A stretch of DNA of 64,000 nucleotides. It comes from Peptococcaceae bacterium BRH_c8a. Lineage in GTDB: Bacteria > Bacillota > Desulfotomaculia > Desulfotomaculales > Desulfallaceae. Below, piece by piece: positions 30,693 through 41,169 of this stretch. The notes below the pieces were generated by a model that saw only the letters and a list, made by a program, of their open reading frames with translations, was not told where the DNA came from and did not search any database. Within the stretch, counting starts at the first letter, position 1, and every line of letters begins with the position of its first letter. Location of the stretch: contig LADP01000015.1 of NCBI GenBank assembly GCA_000961575.1, forward strand, positions 24,607 through 88,606, read 5' to 3'. The translations under genes and the position numbers were made by a program.

Positions 30693-33600
30693 TTACAAAA
30701 ACAATTCCCGAATTTCTTGTTCGGTCATTTTAGTGAGCATTGTTTCACCGGGCTGGATAACCGACTCAATCATGGCTTTTTTCTTTTGCTGCAGAGCATA
30801 AATTTTTTCTTCAATGGTACCCCTGGTAATCAGCTTGATCACCTGAACCGAATGCTGCTGCCCGATACGATAAGCGCGGTCGGTGGCCTGTTCTTCCACG
30901 GCCGGGTTCCACCACGGGTCATAGTGGATTACCATGTCGGCACCGGTTAAATTTAAACCCGTTCCCCCGGCTTTCAAGGAAATCAAAAAGGTGTCTCTTG
31001 CTCCCTCGTTAAAAGCGTGTACCATTTTACCCCGGTTTTCCATCTTGGTGGCACCGTCCAGATAGAAGTAGGCTATTTGTTCTGTGTCCAGGTAGTTCCG
31101 GATGATTTCCAGCATGCTGGTGAACTGCGAGAACAGCAGTATCCGGTGGCCGCTTTCTATGGCATCTCCCATTATTTCTCTTAAATACAGCAGCTTGCCG
31201 CTGTCTCCCTGGTAGTCTTCCAGGAAAGTGGCCGGGTGGCAGCAAATCTGGCGCAGTCTGGTTAACAGGGCTAAGATTTTAATCTGACTTTTTTCAAATC
31301 CCCGGGCGGCTATGGTTGCTTCAATTTCGCCCTTGGCCTTCTGCAGATAGGCCAAATAAACCATTTTTTGATCCTCGGTTAAATCAGTCAGTACTTTGCT
31401 TTCAATTTTGGGAGGCAGCTCCTGCAGCACATCCTTTTTCATGCGCCGCAGTATGAAGGGGGTGATTTGCTTTTGCAGTTCTCTCAGAGCCATTGGGTTC
31501 TGGTCTTTAACAATGGGCCGCTCATATTTTTTCATAAATTTTTGGTTCGTTAACAGATAACCGCGCATGGCAAAATCAAATATAGACCACAGTTCGGTAA
31601 GGCTGTTTTCCAGGGGCGTGCCGGTTAAGGCGAAATATCCCCGGGCCTTAATTATCTTTACCGCTTTGGCGCCCAGCGAGTGGGGGTTTTTAATCTGCTG
31701 CGCTTCGTCCAAGAAACAGTAGCCAAACTCCAAATCTTTGTACAGTTCCACATCCCGGCGGATTAAGGCGTAGGAAGTGACCACCAGGTCGGCCTGCTGG
31801 GCCTCTTGCAACAGAATCTCCCGTTCTCCAGGGAGGCCGGAAACCACCATTACCTTCATGCCGGGGGCGAATTTCCGGGCTTCTTCCTGCCAGTTGTAGA
31901 CCACCGAGGTGGGGGCAATCACCAGCGCGGGCGCCGGCACCCGCTCTTTTTCGGACAAGATAAAAGCAATGGCCTGGATGGTTTTGCCCAACCCCATGTC
32001 ATCCGCCAATATTCCACCCATGCCGTACATGGCCAGCGTTTTTAACCATTTGAACCCGGTTTTCTGGTAATCACGCAGCACGCCGTTAAAGCTTGGCGGG
32101 ATGGTAAATTCCATATCCCGCGGTTCATTGATGTTTTGTACCAACCGCTTGAAGGCCGGGTTTCTATCGAACCGCAGGTTGGATTCCCGCAAACAGCGGT
32201 CTATATACAGCGCCCGGTACCCTGGTATGGCAAGCGTTTTTTTGGCCAGTTCGCGCGGTGCAATGTCCAGCGCGTCAATCATTTGCATGGCCTGCTCCAG
32301 GTTTGAATCCGGCGTGTCCAGCGGTAAAAATGAGCCGTCCTTTAAGCGGTAATATTTTTTTTTCTCGCGTAGCGATTGGAAAATACCACCCAGCTCGGCA
32401 ACGTCAATACCTTCCAGATCAAAGGAAAACTCCAGCATCCCGTTGTCCTCGTTCAGGCGGACGCCCCCGGTGAGAACCGCCGCACTCCTGGTACGCATAC
32501 TGCGAAAGCTTTCGGAATAAAAAACTTCGGCCCGGGCCTGCACTTCGGGCAGCATATGACATACAAACTGGTAGACCGCTTCGTCCTCTTTTAAATATAG
32601 ATTTCCGTTCAGGGTGCGAAACTCCGCTTTCTCGAACAGGTTGGTGATGGCTCTTTCACCTTCGGCGTCGCGAACCAGTATTTTGCCTCCTGCCTGGAGG
32701 CCCGGCCCGCCGGCAAAGGGGTTAAATTGTATTTCACCGTAACCAAACTCAACTCTAGCCGTAACTGCGTCGTCCTCTTTATCCAGGTAAACTTTAACGT
32801 GTAAATTAGCCTCATGCAATATTTCTTTAACCTCAGTTGCAATTTGCACTTCCCCAATTTGCTTCAATATCGGCAGCAATTCCCCGACTAAACGTTCTTT
32901 TTGGTGGGTGGAAAAAGAGACGCCGGCGGGGGACTGCAATAAAGCTTTCAAAAAAGGTAAAAAGAATTTATTTTGCCGGTCCGAAAGTTTGTAAACCTTG
33001 CCTTCCAGGAAAAAATACTCTCCATCTTCCAGCAGGGGAAACAGTTTAATCTTCTGCCATTGCAAAAGCAGGTCGTCCTTGCTTTTACCCAGTGTAAAAT
33101 GGAGCGGCAGATCCTGTTCCACAATCATCACATCTTTGTGTTCAGCTTCATTTAGTTTTAAATTGAATTCATGAGCATGGGCATGCAAAATCGAAAGCAA
33201 TCTTTTAGCCGCTGCCGGAGTTAAAAAGACGTGTTTGCCTTTGAACAGTTTTTCCTGGCCGTTTGACCAACGCGATGACCAGGGATCCTTGATTTGTTCC
33301 TCCATTTCATACAACTCATGCAGCAGGCTGATAATGGGCTTGTCCCCGGGTTGGAATTCGTGCGTATCCGGGTCTAGAGTAAACTGCTTGCCGAATTCGA
33401 TGATCCCCCCGTTGTGGGCGACCTCAACCAGGTGCTTAACGTTTTTAACAACGTAAGGCTTTTTCTCACCCAGGCGCAAAGAAAGGGCTGAAACCGGTTT
33501 GCGCATATAGTGCCTGGTTTCATGATATATTTCCAGGGTTATTTCCAGGTTGATGGGCCTTTTTGACGGCGTGTTCAGGTGATACTCGAAATAATCAAGT

Positions 33601-33953
33601 ATCTCATCCGCCGGCTGTAAACTAGCATCTATTCCATTGGCTTTATCCGCCGCCTGTACGATTTTGTACCTGTGTTGGCAAGCCTTTAAAAGGGCGACAA
33701 TATGCTTACAGGCCCCGTTGTACTGGAAATAGGCGGGGCAGTCGCAGGACATGTAAATTACTTCCCCTGTTTTTGAAAAGCCAACGTCTACTTCGTAATC
33801 ATCACTGCCCACAACTACGGCAGAAACGCTTAAGTCTTCCTCGCCAGGCCCAATATCGGTCACCCGGTTGGATCGATAATAGGCCAGGCCTTTGTTAAAA
33901 ACCCGTTCGTTTGTCGCCAGTTCCTTGATCATCCCATCAGTTATGGTAAACAT
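30693..33953 (-). CDS. SWIM zinc-finger SNF2-family helicase
   Basis: SWIM CDCPAYFQYNGACKHIVALL; DDMGLGKTIQAIAFIL; DEAQQIKNP; QATDRAYRIGQQHSVQVIKLI. Confidence 0.96.
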   Translation of the reverse strand: MFTITDGMIKELATNERVFNKGLAYYRSNRVTDIGPGEEDLSVSAVVVGSDDYEVDVGFSKTGEVIYMSCDCPAYFQYNGACKHIVALLKACQHRYKIVQAADKANGIDASLQPADEILDYFEYHLNTPSKRPINLEITLEIYHETRHYMRKPVSALSLRLGEKKPYVVKNVKHLVEVAHNGGIIEFGKQFTLDPDTHEFQPGDKPIISLLHELYEMEEQIKDPWSSRWSNGQEKLFKGKHVFLTPAAAKRLLSILHAHAHEFNLKLNEAEHKDVMIVEQDLPLHFTLGKSKDDLLLQWQKIKLFPLLEDGEYFFLEGKVYKLSDRQNKFFLPFLKALLQSPAGVSFSTHQKERLVGELLPILKQIGEVQIATEVKEILHEANLHVKVYLDKEDDAVTARVEFGYGEIQFNPFAGGPGLQAGGKILVRDAEGERAITNLFEKAEFRTLNGNLYLKEDEAVYQFVCHMLPEVQARAEVFYSESFRSMRTRSAAVLTGGVRLNEDNGMLEFSFDLEGIDVAELGGIFQSLREKKKYYRLKDGSFLPLDTPDSNLEQAMQMIDALDIAPRELAKKTLAIPGYRALYIDRCLRESNLRFDRNPAFKRLVQNINEPRDMEFTIPPSFNGVLRDYQKTGFKWLKTLAMYGMGGILADDMGLGKTIQAIAFILSEKERVPAPALVIAPTSVVYNWQEEARKFAPGMKVMVVSGLPGEREILLQEAQQADLVVTSYALIRRDVELYKDLEFGYCFLDEAQQIKNPHSLGAKAVKIIKARGYFALTGTPLENSLTELWSIFDFAMRGYLLTNQKFMKKYERPIVKDQNPMALRELQKQITPFILRRMKKDVLQELPPKIESKVLTDLTEDQKMVYLAYLQKAKGEIEATIAARGFEKSQIKILALLTRLRQICCHPATFLEDYQGDSGKLLYLREIMGDAIESGHRILLFSQFTSMLEIIRNYLDTEQIAYFYLDGATKMENRGKMVHAFNEGARDTFLISLKAGGTGLNLTGADMVIHYDPWWNPAVEEQATDRAYRIGQQHSVQVIKLITRGTIEEKIYALQQKKKAMIESVIQPGETMLTKMTEQEIRELFL

Positions 33954-34273
33954 AAACCCCCCGCGCTAACGATGTAAATTCTATCCGGTGTTCTGTCTAT
34001 TATATTCTACAGAAAAACGAAACAAATTTCGAGTATCTATACCACCATCTACCGGCATTACGAACCGAACGCCGGCGAGGAGGCCGGCATACCATATACA
34101 AGAGTCATAAATATTGCATATGAATATTTATTTACTATAATTTTACACAATTCCAAGTGTTTCTAAAAAAGTACAATTGCGCAATTCCCTCAAACCGCAT
34201 CTTAAATTGACATCACCGCCCCTGGGCGCATATAATTAGGGGTGTTTATTGTTAGCGGGAGGTAGTTTTATCT

Positions 34274-35605
34274 ATGACACGGTTATTCGGCACCGATGGC
34301 GTCCGCGGCGTGGCTAACCGCGATCTCACCCCGGAATTGGCCTTTAAACTGGGCCGGGCCGGGGCGTACGTGATGGCCAGAAGCGGAAGCGGTCGCATGG
34401 TGGTGGGCCGGGATACCCGGATTTCCGGGGACATGCTGCAGGCCGCCCTGTCCGCCGGCATCTGCTCTGCCGGTGTAGATGTGCTTAATGTGGGCGTTAT
34501 CCCCACCCCGGCGGTGGCGCTGTTAACCAGGGATCTGGGCGCCGATGGGGGCGTGGTCATCTCGGCTTCGCACAACCCGGTGGAAGATAACGGCATTAAA
34601 TTCTTCGGTCCCAGCGGCTTTAAGCTGTCCGACGCCAAAGAGCGGCTAATCGAGGAAATGCTGGCCGACCCCACCCATGAGGTACCCACCCCGGTGGGCG
34701 TGAACGTGGGCAGAATCCAGCGGGTGCCCGATGCCGATGACCGTTACGTGGCCTTCCTCAAGCAAACAATAAACTTGGATCTAAAAGGCTTGAAAGTAGT
34801 GGTAGACTGCGCCAACGGTGCGGCATATCGGGTAGCCCCCCGGGTACTACAGGAACTGGGTGCCGATGTGGTGCCTGTGTTTAACACCCCTGACGGGGTG
34901 AACATCAACAGCGGTTGCGGCTCCACCCATCCTAATGACCTGCGGCAAACAGTAATCCGTACCGGCGCCCACTTGGGTCTGGCCCACGACGGGGATGCCG
35001 ACCGGCTAATCGCCGTGGATCACCGGGGCGAACTGGTGGACGGCGACCAAATCATGGTTATGTGTGCCCGGCACTTGAAAGCTCAGAACAGGTTGCCCAA
35101 GAACACACTGGTGGTCACCGTCATGAGCAACATGGGACTGCATATCGCCATGCGGGAAGCGGGCATTGAAGTGGCTCAAACCGCGGTGGGCGACCGCTAC
35201 GTGCTGGAAGAACTGCTGCGCACCGGCGCCACCTTTGGCGGCGAACAGTCGGGCCATATTTTGTATCTGGACTACAGTCCCACCGGTGACGGCATCCTTA
35301 CTGCTCTGCAGCTTCTTGCAGTGGTACAGTCCACCGGACGCAGTCTGGCGGATCTAGCCGCCCAAATGGAACGTCTGCCCCAGCTGCTGGAAAACGTGAA
35401 GGTGGGCAACAAACACCGGGTAATGTCCAGCCCAGAATTGGCCCGTGCAATTAAGGAAGCGGAAAAACATCTGGACGGCCAGGGTCGTGTACTGGTACGC
35501 CCCTCGGGCACCGAATCCCTGGTCCGGGTAATGGCCGAATGTCGGGACGAAAACCAAATGCGGCAGGTGGTACAGGAACTGGTTGAACTGGTGCAGGGTC
35601 TGTAA
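34274..35605 (+). CDS. glmM: Phosphoglucosamine mutase
   Basis: [50 protein letters not shown]. Confidence 0.98.
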   Translation: MTRLFGTDGVRGVANRDLTPELAFKLGRAGAYVMARSGSGRMVVGRDTRISGDMLQAALSAGICSAGVDVLNVGVIPTPAVALLTRDLGADGGVVISASHNPVEDNGIKFFGPSGFKLSDAKERLIEEMLADPTHEVPTPVGVNVGRIQRVPDADDRYVAFLKQTINLDLKGLKVVVDCANGAAYRVAPRVLQELGADVVPVFNTPDGVNINSGCGSTHPNDLRQTVIRTGAHLGLAHDGDADRLIAVDHRGELVDGDQIMVMCARHLKAQNRLPKNTLVVTVMSNMGLHIAMREAGIEVAQTAVGDRYVLEELLRTGATFGGEQSGHILYLDYSPTGDGILTALQLLAVVQSTGRSLADLAAQMERLPQLLENVKVGNKHRVMSSPELARAIKEAEKHLDGQGRVLVRPSGTESLVRVMAECRDENQMRQVVQELVELVQGL

Positions 35606-35662
35606 CAGGCCCAATCGGAAGTACGGAATTATTTTTAAACATGAAAATTAGGAGGTGACCCG

Positions 35663-35704
35663 ATGCCGCCGGAGGAGAACGGCGGAACCTTAAGTAAAAA
35701 CTGA
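35663..35704 (+). other. Candidate 13-codon leader ORF (MPPEENGGTLSKN) upstream of the glmS ribozyme
   Basis: Strong SD ttaggaggtgacccg-ATG; TGA at 35702-35704; overlaps ccgcc...ggcgg hairpin. Confidence 0.35.
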
Positions 35705-35713
35705 ATCTTTCAA

Positions 35714-35850
35714 GCGCCAGAACCCGGCGTGTTGCCGGGTTGACGAGGAGGGAGTTTAATCGAGTTTTTCGGCGGATGCTCCCCGGTCGGCCACGACCGT
35801 AAAAGGTACTACAAAACCAGCGGGTAACCGCAGGGACAAAGGGTGCCTGG
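35714..35850 (+). ncRNA. glmS ribozyme: glmS ribozyme/riboswitch
   Basis: AGCGCCAGAAC...GGGTTGACGAGGAGGGAGTTTAATCGAG...TTCGGCGGATGCTCCCCGG; between glmM and glmS. Confidence 0.95.
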
Positions 35851-35960
35851 TGGCCAGATCATTGGCATATATATACCTATAAGCCGTCAATTAAGGTATG
35901 CCTTGTGACGGTATTTTTATTGCCTTTTTTAAAATTGAAATGTAACGGAGGACTAAATAT

Positions 35961-37790
35961 ATGTGTGGAATAGTTGGTTACCTGGGCCAGCGCCAAGCCG
36001 CGCCCATCCTGCTGGAAGGATTGCAGCGCCTGGAATACCGTGGCTACGACTCCGCCGGGGTCGCCGTCATAGAAAACAACGCCATTAGGCTGGATAAGAA
36101 AGTGGGTAAACTGGTTAACCTGCGTGAAAAGCTAAACGGTTCCATGCCCCAGTCCACCGTGGGCATCGGACACACCCGCTGGGCCACCCACGGGAAACCC
36201 AGCGACAGAAATGCTCACCCGCACCTGGACTGCTCGGGTCGCTTTGCGGTGGTGCACAACGGGATTATCGAAAATTACATCACCCTGCGGGAATGGCTTA
36301 TTTCCAAGGGGCACCAGTTCCGCTCCGAAACCGACACCGAGGTGTTGCCGCACCTGGTGGAGCAGTTATACAACGGCGATCTGGTTGAAACCATGCTGCG
36401 AGTGGTCAAGAAAGTAGACGGCTCCTTCGCCGCCGTGGCTCTGGCCTTGGATGAACCGGGTCGACTGGTGGCCGCCCGCCAGGACAGCCCGCTTGTGGTG
36501 GGCTTGGGCGAGGGGGAGAACTTCCTGGCCTCGGACATCCCGGCACTCTTGAGCCACACCCGACAGACCTACATCCTGGAAGACGGTGAATTTGCCGTGT
36601 TGACCCGGGAGCGGGTGGAAGTACTGGATCGCGGCGGCAGCCGGGTGGATAAAAAAATCTTTCACGTTAAATGGGAAGCCGCCCAGGCCGAAAAAGACGG
36701 CTACGCCCACTTTATGCTCAAAGAAATTCACGAACAGCCCCGGGCGCTGCGGGAAACCCTGGGCGGGCGCATCGCCCCGGACGGCAGCGGCGTGGTGCTG
36801 GATGAACTGAACATCCCGGAGCAGCAGATCCAGGACATCAACAAAATCTTCATTACCGCCTGCGGTACCGCCTTCCACGCCGGCGTGGTGGGAAAATACA
36901 TTATCGAAGACCTGGCCCGGGTGCCGGTGGAAGTGGATATTGCCTCGGAATTTCGCTACCGGAACCCCCTGGTGGACGATAAAACTCTGGTCATCGTAAT
37001 CAGCCAGAGCGGCGAGACCGCCGACACCCTGGCGGCGCTGCGGGAAGCCCGGCGTAAGGGCGCCCGGGTGGTGGCGGTGACCAACGTGGTGGACAGTTCA
37101 GTAGCCCGGGAGGCCGATGACGTAATATACACCCACGCCGGCCCGGAAATCGCCGTGGCCTCCACCAAGGCTTACTCCACCCAGCTAATCTGCATGTACC
37201 TGCTGGGGCTATACCTGGCCCAAAAGCGCGGTACCCTGTCGGCGGAAGAAACCGCCCGTATTGTGGGTCAGTTAAAGAAACTGCCGGAGAAAGTCAGCGC
37301 CGTGCTGGAAAACGGCAAAGAGATTAAGGACTTCGTGCGGCGGCACGTCGACTGCCCCAGCTTCTTTTTCATCGGCCGGGGCGTGGACTACGCCGTAGCC
37401 ATGGAAGGCTCCCTGAAGCTAAAGGAGATCTCCTACATCCATGCCGAGGCCTACGCCGCCGGTGAACTAAAGCACGGCACCTTGGCCCTGATTGTGGAAG
37501 GCGTGCCCGTGGTGGCTCTGGCTACCCAGGAAACCCTGTTTGAAAAAACGGTCAGTAACATTAAGGAAGTAAAGGCCCGGGAAGCCACCGTGCTGGCCCT
37601 GGCACCACATACCTTGGACGAGGTGGCCAAAGTGGCCGACGAGGTTATCTATATACCGCAAACCCACCCTGCATTAACCCCTGTGCTGGCGGTGGTACCA
37701 CTGCAATTGCTGGCTTATCATATGGCCGTGGCCCGGGGTTGTGATGTGGATCAGCCACGGAATTTGGCCAAGAGCGTGACAGTGGAATAA
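35961..37790 (+). CDS. glmS: Glutamine-fructose-6-phosphate aminotransferase
   Basis: MCGIVGYLGQRQAAPILLEGLQRLEYRGYDSAG; C-terminal DVDQPRNLAKSVTVE (TnsD target region). Confidence 0.98.
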   Translation: MCGIVGYLGQRQAAPILLEGLQRLEYRGYDSAGVAVIENNAIRLDKKVGKLVNLREKLNGSMPQSTVGIGHTRWATHGKPSDRNAHPHLDCSGRFAVVHNGIIENYITLREWLISKGHQFRSETDTEVLPHLVEQLYNGDLVETMLRVVKKVDGSFAAVALALDEPGRLVAARQDSPLVVGLGEGENFLASDIPALLSHTRQTYILEDGEFAVLTRERVEVLDRGGSRVDKKIFHVKWEAAQAEKDGYAHFMLKEIHEQPRALRETLGGRIAPDGSGVVLDELNIPEQQIQDINKIFITACGTAFHAGVVGKYIIEDLARVPVEVDIASEFRYRNPLVDDKTLVIVISQSGETADTLAALREARRKGARVVAVTNVVDSSVAREADDVIYTHAGPEIAVASTKAYSTQLICMYLLGLYLAQKRGTLSAEETARIVGQLKKLPEKVSAVLENGKEIKDFVRRHVDCPSFFFIGRGVDYAVAMEGSLKLKEISYIHAEAYAAGELKHGTLALIVEGVPVVALATQETLFEKTVSNIKEVKAREATVLALAPHTLDEVAKVADEVIYIPQTHPALTPVLAVVPLQLLAYHMAVARGCDVDQPRNLAKSVTVE

Positions 37791-37811
37791 AGTTTGAATT
37801 AAAATTTTTGC

Positions 37812-37886
37812 TGTTTGTCGTGAGAAAATAAAGTTGTACACTGAAAAATAATGTTGTACACCAGAAACTAAAGTTGTACACTGGGG
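37812..37886. repeat. Tn7-like transposon end with three TnsB-site-like repeats
   Basis: TGT-starting end at 37812; aagttgtacac at 37831, atgttgtacac at 37851, aagttgtacac at 37871 (exact 20-bp period). Confidence 0.75.
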
Positions 37887-37936
37887 CCAGTTAGATGGCT
37901 AAATATTAAATAATATATGTAGAATGTTACTTAGAA

Positions 37937-37970
37937 GCTAAAGAGGCCTAAAACGGCCTCTTTTTTTAGC
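37937..37970 (+). terminator. Rho-independent-like terminator
   Basis: gctaaagaggcc-taaaac-ggcctctttttttagc. Confidence 0.75.
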
Positions 37971-38240
37971 AGCATTCAGCAGGATCAGTTGTACCATGAA
38001 CTGTCAGTAATTGTATAAATAGTTGTCTATAGTTTTTGACCGTACAGTTGTAAGTGATAATTTTTATAAATAGTGTTCACCGATATGGTACAATCGCTAA
38101 GTCAGTTGTTCATAATATTTGAGAAACGGTTGGAGCAATACCTTTAAACTGTAACCAACGCTCATAATATAATAAGGAACTATGTTCTCATTGCCGTATG
38201 AATTAGCTAGGGCCCACATAATACAAATAAGTGGTACAGC

Positions 38241-41162
38241 TTAATAATACATCTCTATGTAGCTGTAAGCTTTATTTAATAAGTCTTTGTCCTTGATTTT
38301 GTATTTTACCCATACTACTGAATTCAAAGCTTTTTTGACCTCTTGTTTTCCTGTAGATGTATCCTGCCATCCATCAAAACGCACAATTTTAACAATTCCA
38401 TCAATGTCCTTAACAATGCGTTCAACTATTATTGGCGTATTCTTGTTTTTCACGCTATTAAATAGTTCTGTGAGAGCTGCTTTACCTTTATCAATTTCTT
38501 CTTCGGGTACAGTTTCTTTTTCCGCTTCAGCTGCATCCTTTGCAAGCTCGAGAAGTCTTTTTAAAAACTCTATACTTGTAATTAAGCCTTGTTCATGTTT
38601 TTCTCTTAGTTCTTCGAGCCTTTCGCCCAACATGGTAAATTTTGGATTATTCCCATGCGCCTGGATTCGCGCAACAAGATTGATTTGAATTCTTTTGGCT
38701 GCTTTAACTGGATCCTTACGCCCTTCAAGATATTCATCGATTATATCCGCATCAAGACGTAGAATATCTAAGTCATCGTGTACTTTTTCAACTTTTACAT
38801 TTTCATGTACCAGTTCAATCGTTTTTGCTCCAAGGGCCGCCCAAATTAGCGCCCCTCTGTTATCTGTAGGCTTTACGGACTCATAGACTTTCGTGAGCCA
38901 CAAATAATCAGATTTATATGGAGCTAAAAATTGGTCCGGAGAAAGAGCATCCCAAGCGCGATTGAGCACACGATAATCTGCCCCAAATTGGTCTTTCTCT
39001 TTGTTAGTAGGTAGACATTCTTGTGCTGCAACAAGCCCTTCCCATCCTTCAACAGTGCGATCAACACCGTGGAAATACCCTAAACACTTTTTAACAAATT
39101 TTGGTAACCCCTTTTTAACTTCATCAATATTTGTGATTACCTTTTGCACATTCTTTTCATCAAAATCAAGAGCGTTTGCGACGTCGTCAAATATTCCTAT
39201 ATAATCAACAATCAGTCCGTGCGTCTTTTCCTGACCAAATACGCGATTTGTGCGGCATATTGCCTGTAAAAGTGTGTGATCTTTCATAGGCTTATCAAGA
39301 TACATGGCTTGGAGAATAGGCGCGTCAAAACCTGTTAATAGCTTTGATGTAACGATTACTAATTTAAGAGGGCTGTCTTTTTCACGAAAGTAGTCAAGAA
39401 GTTTGGCTTCTACATCACGGTCGCGGCGATAAGCTTTGTACTTGTCTTCTTTGTCATTGTTAGTGTCCATTACAATAGTTGTTGCTTCTTCACCAAGCAA
39501 TTGACCAAGTTCTTGTTTATAAAGCAAGCAACACTCACGGTCATAACAAACAACTTGTCCTTTAAAGCCATTTGGCTCAATTTTTTCCTTAAAATGTTTT
39601 GCAATATGCTCGCATACTTTTTTTATTCTGTCCGTCGATTTCATGACTGCTTCAAGTTTAACACGACGTGCAAGCTCGGCCTTTTCCAGCTTGGTTAAGT
39701 CTTTTGTTAGCTGTTCAAAAGCTTTATCAACAACATCTTGATTTATATGTAAATCAACAGGAACAGCTTCAAAATGAAGTGGCAAAGTTGCTTTATCTCT
39801 TATAGAATCAGAGAATGAATAACGACTCATGTAACCGGATTTATCTTCAACTGCACCAAATGTATAGAATGTGTTTTTGTCGGTTCGGTTAATAGGAGTA
39901 CCAGTCAAACCAAAGAAAAATGCATTTGGGAGAGCTGTACGCATTTTTTCACCAAGGTCACCTTCTTGGGTTCTGTGTGCCTCATCTACCATTAAAATAA
40001 TATTATCTCGCTGGTTAAGAACGCTATCAACCTCACCAAACTTAAATATCGTTGTGATGAGAATTTTTCTCATATCGCCTTTAAAGAAGTTCACAAGGTC
40101 TTCTTTGCTGCTTGCACTGGCCATGTTTGGTATGTCTGACGCATTAAATGTTGCAGTAATCTGTGTTTCAAGGTCAATACGGTCATCCACGATTACAACA
40201 GTTGGGTTTTTCAGTTCGGGAGTCATGCGCAATTTTTGTGCGGCAAATACCATTAGCAGTGATTTGCCACTGCCCTGAAAATGCCAGATAAGACCTTTTC
40301 TCGGGTATCCCGCTTTTACACGTTCAACAATGAGATTTGCACCTTCAAACTGCTGATAGCGGCAAATAATTTTATATTTCCGGTATCTTTTATCCGTAGC
40401 GAATATAGTGAAGAATTGGAAAATATCCATTATTATTTCAGGTTTTATCATTGATAAGACACTACGTTGTACATCAACAAGTTTACCTTCTGATTTATTT
40501 TCGGCAGTGTGCCAGGGTCCCCAAAGGTTTATGGGCATGCCAACAGACCCGTAACGATAGCACTTTCCTTCGGATGCAAAATTAAAAACATTTGTTACAA
40601 ACATTTGAGGTATGCTCTTCTCATATGCAGAAATGTCTCCAGCACCATCCATCCAGGTAATAGCATTTCTGGTTGGAGTTTTAAGCTCACCGATAGCAAT
40701 AGGGAATCCGTTAATAAGCAGTACTATATCCAGCCTTTTGCCGCCATCTTCCTTAGGGAAAACCCACTGATTGGTGACAACATACTCGTTAAGAGCAAGG
40801 TTTTCCTTTGTAAGGGTACCAAAAAAACGAATAGGAATCATTCTGCCGTCCTTACCAAACGGATATGAATTCTCTTCGAAAATCATTTTTTTAAAGATTT
40901 CATTTTGCGTGACTAAGTTGTGGGGCTGCACAGTTAGAATTAACGTACGAAGCTTGTAAATCACCTCATCTGCACGTGAAGGATCCTCAGTTATTTCAGG
41001 GTTGAGGCGAATAAGGGCTTCTCGCACCATAGGTTCAACCATAACATCTGAATGTTGGCGTGGAAGCTCTTCTGAGGGAAAGTATTTCCAGCCGTTTTTA
41101 CTTATACTTTCAATCATCATTTTTTCAAGATCATTTTCAGTGAACATTGATGTTACCTCCAA
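38241..41162 (-). CDS. hsdR: Type I restriction enzyme R subunit
   Basis: RLDIVLLINGFPIAIGELKTPTRNA nuclease motif; FQGSGKSLLMVFAAQKL; MVDEAHRTQEGDLG; LLTGFDAPILQAMYLDKPM. Confidence 0.96.
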   Translation of the reverse strand: MEVTSMFTENDLEKMMIESISKNGWKYFPSEELPRQHSDVMVEPMVREALIRLNPEITEDPSRADEVIYKLRTLILTVQPHNLVTQNEIFKKMIFEENSYPFGKDGRMIPIRFFGTLTKENLALNEYVVTNQWVFPKEDGGKRLDIVLLINGFPIAIGELKTPTRNAITWMDGAGDISAYEKSIPQMFVTNVFNFASEGKCYRYGSVGMPINLWGPWHTAENKSEGKLVDVQRSVLSMIKPEIIMDIFQFFTIFATDKRYRKYKIICRYQQFEGANLIVERVKAGYPRKGLIWHFQGSGKSLLMVFAAQKLRMTPELKNPTVVIVDDRIDLETQITATFNASDIPNMASASSKEDLVNFFKGDMRKILITTIFKFGEVDSVLNQRDNIILMVDEAHRTQEGDLGEKMRTALPNAFFFGLTGTPINRTDKNTFYTFGAVEDKSGYMSRYSFSDSIRDKATLPLHFEAVPVDLHINQDVVDKAFEQLTKDLTKLEKAELARRVKLEAVMKSTDRIKKVCEHIAKHFKEKIEPNGFKGQVVCYDRECCLLYKQELGQLLGEEATTIVMDTNNDKEDKYKAYRRDRDVEAKLLDYFREKDSPLKLVIVTSKLLTGFDAPILQAMYLDKPMKDHTLLQAICRTNRVFGQEKTHGLIVDYIGIFDDVANALDFDEKNVQKVITNIDEVKKGLPKFVKKCLGYFHGVDRTVEGWEGLVAAQECLPTNKEKDQFGADYRVLNRAWDALSPDQFLAPYKSDYLWLTKVYESVKPTDNRGALIWAALGAKTIELVHENVKVEKVHDDLDILRLDADIIDEYLEGRKDPVKAAKRIQINLVARIQAHGNNPKFTMLGERLEELREKHEQGLITSIEFLKRLLELAKDAAEAEKETVPEEEIDKGKAALTELFNSVKNKNTPIIVERIVKDIDGIVKIVRFDGWQDTSTGKQEVKKALNSVVWVKYKIKDKDLLNKAYSYIEMYY

Positions 41163-41169
41163 AATAGTT

